Shown one piece after another: positions 1 through 8,437 of a stretch of DNA of 64,000 nucleotides (the stretch's first letter is position 1; each line of letters starts with the position of its first letter). The stretch lies in the NCBI GenBank assembly GCA_036123585.1, contig JAZADN010000089.1, positions 1 through 64,000 of the forward strand, read 5' to 3'. Position numbers and translations under genes: made by a program. This stretch comes from UBA9410 sp036123585 (GTDB lineage: Bacteria > Actinomycetota > Acidimicrobiia > Acidimicrobiales > MedAcidi-G1). The notes beneath the pieces are model-generated. The model worked only from the letters and a program-made list of their open reading frames with translations, was not told the DNA's origin and ran no database searches.

Positions 1-987
1 CGACCGGGCACCTTCCTGACCTGCGACGACCTTGCCACGCCGATCCTCGCCACCCGGGACGACGACGGCACCTTCCGAGCCTTCGTCAACGCCTGCCGAC
101 ACCGCGGCATGATCGTCGAGAACCAAGAGCGAGGGGAAGCCGGCCGCTTCACGTGCCCGTTCCACCGTTGGACCTACGACCTTGGCGGCGCACTACTCGG
201 AATTCCGAAAGCCGACCACTTCGGGAGCCCCGACCCATCATGTTTGGGCCTCGTCGAATTGCCCGCCGTCGAGGAGGCCGGCCTGCTGTGGGTCCACCCC
301 GACCCCGCTGGCCACATCGACCTGGACGAACAGCTCGGATCGGATCTCCGGGCAGAGCTCGCCTCCTGGGAACTCGGGGAACTCTCGTACCTCGGACGCG
401 ACGAGTACGAAGTGGCCTGCAACTGGAAACTGGCCATGGACACTTTCGGCGAGACCTACCACTTCCCGTCTCTGCACGCCGAGACCATCAATCTGGGCTT
501 CCACGGGAACGTCCAGTGTTACGACACCTATGGCCGCAATCACAGAATGCTGCTGTGCAAGCGCGACATCGCCCTACTGCGCGACCTCCCAGAGAACGAG
601 TGGGAGGTCACGACGGCAGCGCTGCCCGTCTACTGGCTATTTCCCAATGTGCAGTTGATGCCGTTCGCCGAAGGTCTCCACCTGCTCCGCGCCTACCCTG
701 ATCGGCACGACCCGGGACGCCACGTCAGCCGCATCTCGTGGTACCTCCGCCCGGAACCGGCCGGCGACGGACAGGCCCGCGAGCTGCTCTCCGCCATCTC
801 GCAGGGCTTCGGAGCGATCATCCGCGACGAGGACTACATGGCGTCTGCCAGCCAGCAACGCACCGCGGGGTCCGGTGTCGTCGACCACCTGGTCTTCGGC
901 CGCAACGAACCGGCCCTGCACCACTACCACGGCACCTATCGGCGGATGCTCGACTTGGAGCCCCTGCCCCTCCTAGACGCCCTCTGA
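1..987 (+). CDS. Rieske non-heme iron oxygenase, alpha subunit (5' end outside window)
   Basis: Open reading frame running in from the window edge; 328 codons are visible. The Rieske [2Fe-2S] ligands are complete: C-x-H at residues 32-34 (NACRHRG) and C-x2-H at 52-55 (CPFH). The catalytic domain has the usual NWK segment followed by ETYHFPSLH, giving the H-x4-H iron ligands near 154 and 159 with a bridging Asp near 147. Family members hydroxylate or demethylate aromatic or quaternary-amine substrates using electrons from a separate reductase; neither reductase nor ferredoxin is visible here. The missing piece is probably only about 50-60 residues. Substrate cannot be told from sequence. It differs clearly from the second Rieske protein at 36340-37596. 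Confidence 0.9.
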   Translation, partial: RPGTFLTCDDLATPILATRDDDGTFRAFVNACRHRGMIVENQERGEAGRFTCPFHRWTYDLGGALLGIPKADHFGSPDPSCLGLVELPAVEEAGLLWVHPDPAGHIDLDEQLGSDLRAELASWELGELSYLGRDEYEVACNWKLAMDTFGETYHFPSLHAETINLGFHGNVQCYDTYGRNHRMLLCKRDIALLRDLPENEWEVTTAALPVYWLFPNVQLMPFAEGLHLLRAYPDRHDPGRHVSRISWYLRPEPAGDGQARELLSAISQGFGAIIRDEDYMASASQQRTAGSGVVDHLVFGRNEPALHHYHGTYRRMLDLEPLPLLDAL

Positions 988-1090
988 TGCCGCCCCACAG
1001 CTTCGGTCCGGAGGGCGCCGACTCCCAGCGGGTCCGGACAGTCGCGAATCGCATCATCGAGACCCTCTGGTGCCGGCGAGGATCCGAGCG

Positions 1091-1909
1091 ATGAGTATCA
1101 AGGGGGATGGACGTGGGCACGAGTTCACCCAGGTGGATGCGTTTGCTGACCAGCCGTTCCGCGGCAACCCGGCCGCTGTCTTCGTACTGGACGAAGAGGC
1201 CGATGCCGACTGGATGCAGGCCGTAGCCCTCGAGATGAACCTGTCGGAGACCGCCTTCTGCCATCCGCATGCTGATTTCCCGGCGGGAGAGTGGAACCTC
1301 CGCTGGTTCACTCCCAGCTCCGAGGTTGACCTGTGTGGACATGCCACACTGGCTACCGCCCACGTTCTGGCCACCGAACACGGCGTCATCGGGGAGATTG
1401 GATTCCACACCAGATCGGGGCGTTTGGCTGCGGTAGCCGGTGACGACGGGATCCGCTTGGACTTTCCGGCCGACATCCTGGAGCGCCGGCTCGTCACCGA
1501 CGAGATGACAGTTGCCCTGGGCCTCCCGGTACTGGCGGCAGCCATGGGTGTGACCGATCTGCTGGTCGAGGTGGGCTCGGCGACCGAGGTCCGGTCGTGC
1601 GTGCCCGACCTCGACCTGGTGTCGAGCCTTGCCGAACGTGCGGTCATCGTCACGGCGGCCTGTGATGACCGTGACGACATTGATGTCGTGTCCAGGGTGT
1701 TCGGGCCCAACGTGGGCATTTCTGAGGACCCCGTGACCGGGTCGGCCCACACCACACTGGCTGTCTGGTGGGCGGTCCGAGTGGGCGATACCTTCCGGGC
1801 TGAGCAGGCCTCGGCCCGCGGAGGCGAGCTCGAGGTAGCTCTGCTGGGCGACCGTGTCTACCTGACTGGCCGAGCCGTGACCGTGGCCTATGGGAGGCTC
1901 GTTGCGTGA
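1091..1909 (+). CDS. PhzF family isomerase/epimerase-like protein
   Basis: Protein of 272 residues with the PhzF (diaminopimelate-epimerase fold) signatures: an early QVDAFADQPFRGNPAA segment, the catalytic-type Glu in NLSETAF (about residue 53), and the DPVTGSAH loop about residue 212. Family members isomerise small carboxylates, but most homologues outside phenazine clusters have no known substrate and there are no phz genes here. I chose the ATG at 1091, preceded by GAGG, over an in-frame ATG at 1070 because homology begins near EFTQVDAF. The stop overlaps the next GTG start (GTGA), so the two genes are probably co-transcribed. Confidence 0.88.
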   Translation: MSIKGDGRGHEFTQVDAFADQPFRGNPAAVFVLDEEADADWMQAVALEMNLSETAFCHPHADFPAGEWNLRWFTPSSEVDLCGHATLATAHVLATEHGVIGEIGFHTRSGRLAAVAGDDGIRLDFPADILERRLVTDEMTVALGLPVLAAAMGVTDLLVEVGSATEVRSCVPDLDLVSSLAERAVIVTAACDDRDDIDVVSRVFGPNVGISEDPVTGSAHTTLAVWWAVRVGDTFRAEQASARGGELEVALLGDRVYLTGRAVTVAYGRLVA

Positions 1910-2580
1910 GTGAGCGAATCGAACTCCGGCGAAAGCCTGAACGTTCGGTCACCGACCAGGGCGCCATCCACGCTGCGCTCGATGAGGGCCTGATCGCCCA
2001 CGTAGGCCTCATCGCCGGCGAGGGCGACTCCGCCCACCCGGTGGTCATTCCGATGCTCTACGCCCGGGACGGCGATCGGCTCTACCTGCATGGCTCACCT
2101 GCTAGCCGGTTGCTACGCACGGCCAAGAAGGGCGCCGACGTGTGCGCGACCATCACTCTGCTGGACGCCCTGGTGCTGGCTCGCTCCGGACTGCACCATT
2201 CCATGAACTACCGATCGGTGGTCATCATGGGAACCGCCACCGAGGTCACCGACCCGGACGAGAAGCTGGCCGCCCTCGACCGCCTTGTCGACCACAGCAT
2301 TCCCGGTCGAGTTTCCGCCATCCGAGCGCCCCGCGAGGCTGAGGTGAAGGCCACCACCGTGTTGCTCCTCCCGCTCGACGAGTGCTCCATGAAGGAACGG
2401 GCCGGTCCGCCGGTCGACGACGAGGAGGACATGGTCGAGGAAGCCTGGGCGGGCTTGATCCCCCTCGGTGTCGCCGTTGGAACCCCCGTACCCGACAAGG
2501 ACTCCGTCGACGATCCCGTGCCCGCCCACGTGTCCGGTTGGATTCGGGGATCCGCTCTGGCCATCGGCCGAGGCGACTGA
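1906..2580 (+). CDS. Pyridoxamine 5'-phosphate oxidase-like flavin-binding protein
   Basis: A 224-residue protein resembling the FMN-binding split-barrel family (Pyridox_ox_2 type). Seen features are an N-terminal alpha/beta start (RSVTDQGAIHAALDEG), strands HPVVIPMLYARDGDRLYLHG and the NYRSVVIMGTATEV strand typical of the split barrel. The length and acidic C-terminus match the group often annotated as nitroimidazole-resistance or flavin-nucleotide-binding proteins. The GTG start overlaps the stop of the PhzF-like gene, and glycerol kinase starts 3 bases after its stop, so it sits inside a tight run. Whether it binds FMN, heme or F420 cannot be decided from sequence alone. Confidence 0.8.
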   Translation: MSERIELRRKPERSVTDQGAIHAALDEGLIAHVGLIAGEGDSAHPVVIPMLYARDGDRLYLHGSPASRLLRTAKKGADVCATITLLDALVLARSGLHHSMNYRSVVIMGTATEVTDPDEKLAALDRLVDHSIPGRVSAIRAPREAEVKATTVLLLPLDECSMKERAGPPVDDEEDMVEEAWAGLIPLGVAVGTPVPDKDSVDDPVPAHVSGWIRGSALAIGRGD

Positions 2581-2583
2581 GGT

Positions 2584-4104
2584 ATGGCTTTTGTTGGTGC
2601 ACTCGACCAGGGCACCACAAGCACACGATTCCTGATCGTCGACGAGGCAGGAAGCGTCGTTGCTTCGGCCCATCGCCCACACACCCAGCACTTCCCGCAC
2701 CCCGGCTGGGTCGAGCACGACGCCGGCGAAATCCTCGACAACGTTTGGTCCTGTGTGACCGAGAGCCTGGCTGCGACTGACCTCACGCCGGGCGACCTCG
2801 CGGCGGTTGGCATCACCAACCAGCGCGAGACTCTCGTTGCTTGGGAGCGGGCTACCGGCAGACCCCTGGCCCCCGCAATCGTCTGGCAGGACACCCGCAC
2901 TGCCGGGGTCGTCGAGCGACTCGCCAGTGAAGGCGGGATCGACCGGTTCCGGGCCAGCACTGGTCTCCCGCTTGCCACCTACTTCAGCGGCCCGAAGGCC
3001 ACCTGGCTGTTTGAGGCCGTGGACGGCCTTCGGGCGAAGGCCGAGAACGGCGACGTTTGCCTCGGAACCCTCGATACCTGGCTGCTCTGGAACCTGACCG
3101 GCGGTCCGGAAGGGGGACAGTTCGCCACCGACGTGACCAACGCGTCGCGGACCATGTTGATGGACCTTTCCACCCTCGACTGGGACCCCAGCCTCCTCGA
3201 AGCCATGGCCGTGCCCGCCGCGGCGCTCCCGGCCATAGTTCCGTCCATCAGTCGCCTCGGTACGTGTGTCGGGCCCCTCTCCGGAGTCCCAGTCTCAGGG
3301 ATCCTCGGCGACCAGCAGGCTGCCCTGTTTGGTCAGGGTTGCAATGAGCCTTGGCAGGCCAAGAACACCTACGGCACGGGCTGCTTTCTCCTAATGCACA
3401 CCGGGACCACCCCCGTGCCGTCCGCCCACGGCCTTCTCACCACGGTTGCGGCGCAGGCCTCCGGACAGCCAGCCACCTATGCCTTGGAAGGATCGGTGGC
3501 CATGGCCGGAGCCACGATCCAATGGCTCCGCGATGACTTGGGCATCATTGGCGAATCTTCCGACGTCGAGGCATTGGCCCGCACCGTTGTCGACAATGGC
3601 GACGTCTACTTGGTCCCGGCGTTCTCGGGCCTGTTCGCTCCTCACTGGCGACCCGATGCGAGGGGCACCATTGTCGGGTTGACCCGCTTCACCAACCGGG
3701 GTCACCTGGCGCGGGCTGCCTTGGAGTCAACGGCCTTCCAAGTTGCCGAGTTGGTCGACGCGATGCATGCCGACGCCAAGCGAGCGAGCGCGAACAGCGG
3801 GGCGGACAAGTTCGAACCAGCCGAGTTGCGTGTCGACGGTGGAATGGTGGTCAACGACCTGTTGATGCAGTTTCAAGCAGACCTGCTCGGCATCGACCTA
3901 GTGCGGCCCGAGAGCGAGGAGGCCACCGCTCTTGGCGCCGCCTATGCCGCGGGAATCACCGAAGGAGTGTGGGGCGACCCGTCCGAGGTCAGGGACGCCT
4001 GGCGGGAAGGCGGTCGGTGGCGTCCGACCATGGGCCTGGCTGAAAGGAACCGCCTCACCGACCGCTGGTCCGAGGCTGTCCAGCGCACTCTGAACTGGGT
4101 CTGA
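2584..4104 (+). CDS. glpK: Glycerol kinase
   Basis: A 506-residue FGGY-family kinase, the normal length for GlpK. It phosphorylates glycerol to glycerol 3-phosphate with ATP in the cytoplasm. Visible hallmarks: the phosphate-binding ALDQGTTSTRF at residues 6-16, GWVEHDAGEI near 45, the ITNQRET block near 78, VWQDTRT near 100, YGTGCFLL near 262, and the C-terminal LRVDGGMVVND and EATALGAAYAAG segments. The start follows the previous stop by 3 bases with TGAGG just upstream. No glycerol facilitator is adjacent; a glpD-like gene lies 19 kb away at 23525, so the pathway is split. The assignment is firm because the FGGY residues match glycerol kinases rather than xylulokinases. Confidence 0.96.
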   Translation: MAFVGALDQGTTSTRFLIVDEAGSVVASAHRPHTQHFPHPGWVEHDAGEILDNVWSCVTESLAATDLTPGDLAAVGITNQRETLVAWERATGRPLAPAIVWQDTRTAGVVERLASEGGIDRFRASTGLPLATYFSGPKATWLFEAVDGLRAKAENGDVCLGTLDTWLLWNLTGGPEGGQFATDVTNASRTMLMDLSTLDWDPSLLEAMAVPAAALPAIVPSISRLGTCVGPLSGVPVSGILGDQQAALFGQGCNEPWQAKNTYGTGCFLLMHTGTTPVPSAHGLLTTVAAQASGQPATYALEGSVAMAGATIQWLRDDLGIIGESSDVEALARTVVDNGDVYLVPAFSGLFAPHWRPDARGTIVGLTRFTNRGHLARAALESTAFQVAELVDAMHADAKRASANSGADKFEPAELRVDGGMVVNDLLMQFQADLLGIDLVRPESEEATALGAAYAAGITEGVWGDPSEVRDAWREGGRWRPTMGLAERNRLTDRWSEAVQRTLNWV

Positions 4105-4124
4105 TGGCTCGGAGCCACCGGACC

Positions 4125-4130
4125 TAGTGT
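4125..4130 (+). promoter_or_regulatory. Likely leaderless -10 box (TAGTGT)
   Basis: TAGTGT ends 7 bases before the GTG at 4138. The same spacing recurs in front of many genes in this window, which suggests transcription starting at or beside the start codon. Confidence 0.45.
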
Positions 4131-4137
4131 CGGGCCC

Positions 4138-4989
4138 GTGTCCGAGCCATTCGAGACCGTCCGCCTGAGTCCGGCTCTTGGCGCTGAGGTGCGGGGATTG
4201 GACCTGTCGGACGGACTGGACCACGCCGCGGCTGACGCCCTCTACGCAGCGCTGCTCGAACACCACGTCCTGATCCTGCGGGGCGGCCCGCTGCGTCCCG
4301 ACGAGATGGAGGGGTTTGGCGCCGCGTTCGGACCGCTCGCCCCCGCCCACCACACCTATCCGAGCCTGGAAGGCCACCCGTCGATCACCGTGCTCGACAC
4401 CGGCCCAGACCAGACGCCAGACAGCGCCGAGTGGCACACCGACCTGAGTTTTCGACCCGATCGGGCCTTCCTCTCAATACTGCAACCAGCAGTCCTTCCA
4501 CCGACCGGTGGCGACACGCTCTTCGCGAGCTTGTTCGCCGTCCACGACGCCCTTTTGCCCGGTCTGCGTTCCGATCTGGAAGACCTCACGGCGATGCACG
4601 ACATGGGTTCCTTCCGTAACCCCACGTGGGCCGAGGGCGGCATCCAGCTAGTGAACGAACGCCACGCCGAGGTGGGCGCCTCTGCGCACCCGATGATCGA
4701 TCACCATCCGGTGACCGGTCGACCGTTTCTGCACGTGAACGAGAGCTTCACCACCCACGTGCTCGGCTTACCGGCCGCCGACGGCTGGCGCCTCCTGAGC
4801 TACCTGTTCGACACCATCGCCCGTCCTCAGTTCCACGTGCGGGTGCGGTGGGAGCAAGACATGGTCGTGCTTTGGGACAACCGTGGGACCCAGCACTACG
4901 CCGCCGATGACTACCTGCCACATCGTCGGGTCATGCATCGCCTCATCGTCATCACCGACCGGCGGGAGACCGTCGGGAACATCGCCTAG
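4138..4989 (+). CDS. TauD/TfdA-family Fe(II)/2-oxoglutarate dioxygenase
   Basis: A 283-residue member of the TauD/TfdA family. The facial triad is visible: H-x-D in EWHTDLSF (His100, Asp102) and the distal His in TQHYAADDY (about 253); Arg of RRVMHR (about 263-267) would bind the 2-oxoglutarate carboxylate. The early ALGAEVRGLDLS segment is typical of the family. Members hydroxylate taurine, aryloxyalkanoates, alkyl sulfates and related compounds, releasing succinate and CO2; the substrate here is unknown. GTG at 4138 is preceded by a TAGTGT box rather than an RBS. It is the first of three such dioxygenases in the window (others at 20989 and 41119). Confidence 0.92.
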   Translation: MSEPFETVRLSPALGAEVRGLDLSDGLDHAAADALYAALLEHHVLILRGGPLRPDEMEGFGAAFGPLAPAHHTYPSLEGHPSITVLDTGPDQTPDSAEWHTDLSFRPDRAFLSILQPAVLPPTGGDTLFASLFAVHDALLPGLRSDLEDLTAMHDMGSFRNPTWAEGGIQLVNERHAEVGASAHPMIDHHPVTGRPFLHVNESFTTHVLGLPAADGWRLLSYLFDTIARPQFHVRVRWEQDMVVLWDNRGTQHYAADDYLPHRRVMHRLIVITDRRETVGNIA

Positions 4990-5098
4990 AAGCGGTAGTA
5001 GGTCCGGGCGTCGTCGAAGGCGAAGCCTGTGCTGGGCCGGTCACGAGGACGCGCGTGGAGGTTCCTGACGCCTCTTCTCGGACTGAACGCACGTCCAG

Positions 5099-5104
5099 TA
5101 CCCT
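5099..5104 (+). promoter_or_regulatory. Likely leaderless -10 box (TACCCT)
   Basis: TACCCT ends 7 bases before a GTG at 5112 and is the reason for preferring that start over the longer in-frame GTG at 5055. Confidence 0.4.
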
Positions 5105-5111
5105 CTCCGTC

Positions 5112-6242
5112 GTGCCCGGGGCGAACGACCAACAGGCCTCCACCGGACGCATTGGGGTGGCCGCCAGCGACTATGAGCCGCCGGTGCCCATCGAGACTCC
5201 AGCCGTCTTCGCGTGGCCACCCCGACCGGGCGCGGCCCTCAGGTGGATTCTCCGCATGATCACCTACCCGTGGGTCCTGCTGTACCTCGGATTGTCCATG
5301 GCCATCTGGCGTTGGTTCCTGCCGTCTGCCGAGGCCATGTCGACCTTCGCTCCGGGCTGGATCTTGCAGATCTGGTTTCGGAATCTCCTGGTGCTCGGCG
5401 GTATCGCGGGCGGGCTCCACTGGTGGCTGTATGTGCGCCGCGCTCAGGGCGATGAATACAAATTCAACCGGCGCTGGCCGGGCGGCGGCGCCAAGTTCAC
5501 GTTCGGTCATCAGACGCGTGACAACGCGTTTTGGACCATGACCAGCGGTGCCGGTTTCCTCAGCGCCTACGAGTGCCTCACCCACTGGGCATATGCCAGT
5601 GGTCTGCTGTCCCGGCCTGACTGGTCGACCCACCCGGTGGTCGTCCTGCTCATGGCCACTCTCGGCGTGGTGTGGGCCTCCACTGCGCATTTCTGGCTGA
5701 ACCACCGGCTGATCCATACCGTGCCGCTGTACCGGACGTTCCATGCGTTGCACCACCGCAACCCAAATCCGGGGCCGTGGACAGGTATCTCGATGCACCC
5801 CTTGGAGCATCTGGTCTATTTCTCTGTTTTCTTGATCTGGTGGGTGGTCCCAGCGCACCCGCTGGTGCTCCTTATGTGCATGTTCTACCAGGGGCCCGGT
5901 CCGGCCCCGTCTCACTCCGGCTTCGCCAAGGTCCGGTTCGGCCGGGTCGTCATTCCGGCGGGAGACCTCTTCCACCAACTCCACCATCGTTACTTCGAGG
6001 TCAACTACGGCAACACGCAGTTCCCGGTGGACAAGTGGACTGGGACCTGGCACGACGGAACGACGGTCGCTCACGAGCTCCTCAAAGGCCGTCAGCGCGC
6101 CGACCAGACTGACTTGCCCGGTGACGTCCCGGGACCTGCTGTGGGCCACGCTCGGGAAGTGACGCAGGAGATCACCGCAGGAGAACGAAGTATGCAGACC
6201 GGGCACGTCATCGAAGCAGCTACTGCCGAGCAGATGCAGTGA
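5112..6242 (+). CDS. Membrane fatty acid hydroxylase / sterol desaturase family protein
   Basis: About 376 residues with several hydrophobic stretches and the histidine-rich di-iron motifs of the fatty acid hydroxylase superfamily: HRLIH, HALHH (HxxHH), HPLEH and HQLHH, followed by the VNYGNTQFPVDKWTGTWHDG tail seen in sterol-desaturase-like proteins. These enzymes hydroxylate or desaturate lipid or sterol-like substrates in the membrane using O2. The substrate cannot be inferred. An in-frame GTG at 5055 would add 19 polar residues; the TACCCT box points to 5112. The stop overlaps the next GTG start, linking it to the M20 peptidase gene. Confidence 0.85.
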   Translation: MPGANDQQASTGRIGVAASDYEPPVPIETPAVFAWPPRPGAALRWILRMITYPWVLLYLGLSMAIWRWFLPSAEAMSTFAPGWILQIWFRNLLVLGGIAGGLHWWLYVRRAQGDEYKFNRRWPGGGAKFTFGHQTRDNAFWTMTSGAGFLSAYECLTHWAYASGLLSRPDWSTHPVVVLLMATLGVVWASTAHFWLNHRLIHTVPLYRTFHALHHRNPNPGPWTGISMHPLEHLVYFSVFLIWWVVPAHPLVLLMCMFYQGPGPAPSHSGFAKVRFGRVVIPAGDLFHQLHHRYFEVNYGNTQFPVDKWTGTWHDGTTVAHELLKGRQRADQTDLPGDVPGPAVGHAREVTQEITAGERSMQTGHVIEAATAEQMQ

Positions 6243-7585
6243 CCGACCTGACAGGAGAGGTCGTTGAGCTCCTTCAGGCCCTCATCCGCAACGGCTGCGT
6301 CAACGACGGCACCCCCGAGTCGGGTCAGGAGGTCCGCAACGCTGACCTGCTGCAGACCTACCTCGAAGGCACCGGACTCGACATCGAACGATTCGAGCCC
6401 ACCCCGGGACGCACGTCCCTGGTGGCCCGCATCGAGGGTTCCGCTCCGAAGGCCTCGTCACTGTGTCTGATGGGCCATACAGACGTCGTCCCGGTCAGTC
6501 CCGACGGCTGGAGTCGCGACCCGTTCGGCGGGGAGCTTGTGGAGGGCGAGGTGTGGGGTCGGGGAGCGGTCGACATGCTGAACCTCGTTGCCTCGCAGGC
6601 CGTCGTGTTCCGACACCTGGCGGACACGGGTTTTCGACCCCGTGGCGACCTGGTGTTCTTCGCAGTGGCCGACGAGGAGTCGGGCAGCAACCATGGTGCC
6701 CGCTGGATGGCCGACCATGCCTGGGACGCCATCGCCGCGGACTACGTCCTCACGGAAAACGGCGGCCTCCACTCGGGAAGTGGGGAGGCACCGGCCATTG
6801 GGGTGAACGTCGCGGAAAAAGGGGTCTCGTGGCGCCGCCTCACCATCCGGGGCACACCAGGACATGGATCGACGCCGTACCGCAGCGACAACGCCCTCGT
6901 GAAGGCCGCCGCAGTGATCCAACGGCTCGCCGAGTACCGGCCGAAAGCACGGTTCCACGAACTCTGGCGGGCCCAGGTCGAGGCTATGGATCTCGACGAG
7001 GAGGCCCGTGCCCAGATGCTGGACGAGGACCGCATCGACGACTACCTGGCTGGGCTACCCCGACGCCCCTCGGTTGATGGATGGGCGAGCCAGATCCACT
7101 CGTGTACCCATTCAACCTTCTCGCCGAATGTGGCCGACGGAAGGGGAAAGACGAACACGATCGCCGATCGGGTCACCATCGACCTCGACGTGCGCACCAT
7201 GCCCGGTGACCACACCGAGGAGGTAGCAGCGCATCTGGGCGAGGCCCTCGGCGAACTGGCCAACGACGTCGAAGTCGAGCCCCTGATCGACGACGCCGCC
7301 TCCTCCAGCCGCATCGACACGCCGCTATGGGATTCTCTGGAACGGGCCATCACCAAACCGTTCCCGGCGGCCCGCCTGAGCCCTCAGTTCATCGTCGGCT
7401 TCACAGACTCTCGGATCTACCGGGAGAAGGGATCGGTCTCGTACGGGGCGGGGCTGATGAGCCCGTCGGTCAGTGCTGGAGAGTTCGGGCGCCGATTCCA
7501 CGGTCACGACGAGCGCATCGACGTTGAGTCATTGCGCCTCACCACCGGGATGTACCTCGACGTCTGCGAGGATCTCCTCGGATGA
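6239..7585 (+). CDS. M20 family metallopeptidase (ArgE/DapE/carboxypeptidase type)
   Basis: A 448-residue zinc amidohydrolase. Metal ligands and catalytic residues are in their usual order: GHTDVVP (His80, Asp82), GRGAVDM (Asp112) and the ADEESG pair (Glu146 general base, Glu147 ligand), with GTPGHGSTPYRSDNAL marking the start of the dimerisation domain. M20 enzymes cleave N-acyl or dipeptide bonds. The central domain looks like the general M20 peptidase group, not a clear DapE or ArgE. GTG start overlaps the preceding gene (GTGA), and its own stop overlaps the thioesterase start (ATGA), so hydroxylase, peptidase and thioesterase form one transcription run. Confidence 0.9.
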   Translation: MTDLTGEVVELLQALIRNGCVNDGTPESGQEVRNADLLQTYLEGTGLDIERFEPTPGRTSLVARIEGSAPKASSLCLMGHTDVVPVSPDGWSRDPFGGELVEGEVWGRGAVDMLNLVASQAVVFRHLADTGFRPRGDLVFFAVADEESGSNHGARWMADHAWDAIAADYVLTENGGLHSGSGEAPAIGVNVAEKGVSWRRLTIRGTPGHGSTPYRSDNALVKAAAVIQRLAEYRPKARFHELWRAQVEAMDLDEEARAQMLDEDRIDDYLAGLPRRPSVDGWASQIHSCTHSTFSPNVADGRGKTNTIADRVTIDLDVRTMPGDHTEEVAAHLGEALGELANDVEVEPLIDDAASSSRIDTPLWDSLERAITKPFPAARLSPQFIVGFTDSRIYREKGSVSYGAGLMSPSVSAGEFGRRFHGHDERIDVESLRLTTGMYLDVCEDLLG

Positions 7586-8421
7586 GCGTCGCGACCAACG
7601 AGCCCATCGCCAACCAGTTCGACACAGAGACGGCGGTGGAACCGCTAGGCGGAGGGCGATTCGGGGTCCAGGTCAGCAACCGTTGGAATATCGGCGACAA
7701 CCCCAACGGCGGGTACCTGGTGTCGATGGCCCTCCAGGCGCTGCGGCACCTGGGACCGCATCAAGATCCGGTGTCGGTCACCACCCACTTTCTCCGGCCC
7801 GGAACCGGAGAGCGTCCCGGGGAGGTCCACACCGAACTGATCCGCTCAGGCCGGTCGGTGACCACTGGACGGGCCACGTTGATTCAGGATGGAAAGGCGC
7901 GCATCGAGGTCCTGGCCTCGCTCGGAGACCTGGCGGGGGCGTCGGGCCACGACCTGGAGATCGCGATCGCCCCGCCGGCCGACATGCCACCGGTGGAGGA
8001 CTGCGTGGAGCGCAGCGGTCTCGAACAGGGTGTCACCCTGTTCATCGCTGAACGGATCGACCTGCGGGTCCGACCAGACATGGCCATGGCCGGAGCCTCT
8101 GGGGACGGAGAGGTGCAGGCTTGGGTCCGATTTGCCGACCAGCGGGAACCGGACACTTTGGCCGCCGTGATGTTCTCCGACTCCTTCGCTCCGTCGATCT
8201 TCACGCGGCTCGGTCGGGTCGGCTGGGTGCCAACCATAGAACTGACCGTCCACGTCCGCCGCCGGCCGGCGTCCGGGTGGATGCTGGGACGTTTCGTAAC
8301 CGAGGACCTCCACGACGGCCGCCTGATCGAGGACGGTTGGCTATGGGACAGCGAGGGTGCCCTGGTGGCCCGATCCCGCCAGTTGGCCATGCTGTTGCCC
8401 GGCGCCGACACCAGCGCATAG
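7582..8421 (+). CDS. Acyl-CoA thioesterase-like hotdog protein
   Basis: A 279-residue protein resembling double-hotdog thioesterases (4HBT_3/TesB-like group). The NPNGGYLVSMALQAL segment (about 41-55) is the typical start of the first central helix, followed by the strand SVTTHFLRPG; a second half from about 150 has the matching SDSFAPSIFTRLG and VPTIELTVHVR pattern. It would hydrolyse an acyl-CoA in the cytoplasm. Mycobacterial relatives of the same shape are widespread and mostly uncharacterised. It is translationally coupled to the M20 peptidase gene by an ATGA overlap. Confidence 0.82.
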   Translation: MSVATNEPIANQFDTETAVEPLGGGRFGVQVSNRWNIGDNPNGGYLVSMALQALRHLGPHQDPVSVTTHFLRPGTGERPGEVHTELIRSGRSVTTGRATLIQDGKARIEVLASLGDLAGASGHDLEIAIAPPADMPPVEDCVERSGLEQGVTLFIAERIDLRVRPDMAMAGASGDGEVQAWVRFADQREPDTLAAVMFSDSFAPSIFTRLGRVGWVPTIELTVHVRRRPASGWMLGRFVTEDLHDGRLIEDGWLWDSEGALVARSRQLAMLLPGADTSA

Positions 8422-8437
8422 AGCGGCGGACTGGGGC

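Noticed and set aside
1091..1909. A phenazine biosynthesis gene
   Set aside because: PhzF-like proteins are widespread outside phenazine clusters and no other phz gene is present.
4986..6206. A 406-codon minus-strand open frame
   Set aside because: Antisense to the fatty acid hydroxylase gene, whose histidine motifs prove the plus-strand frame.
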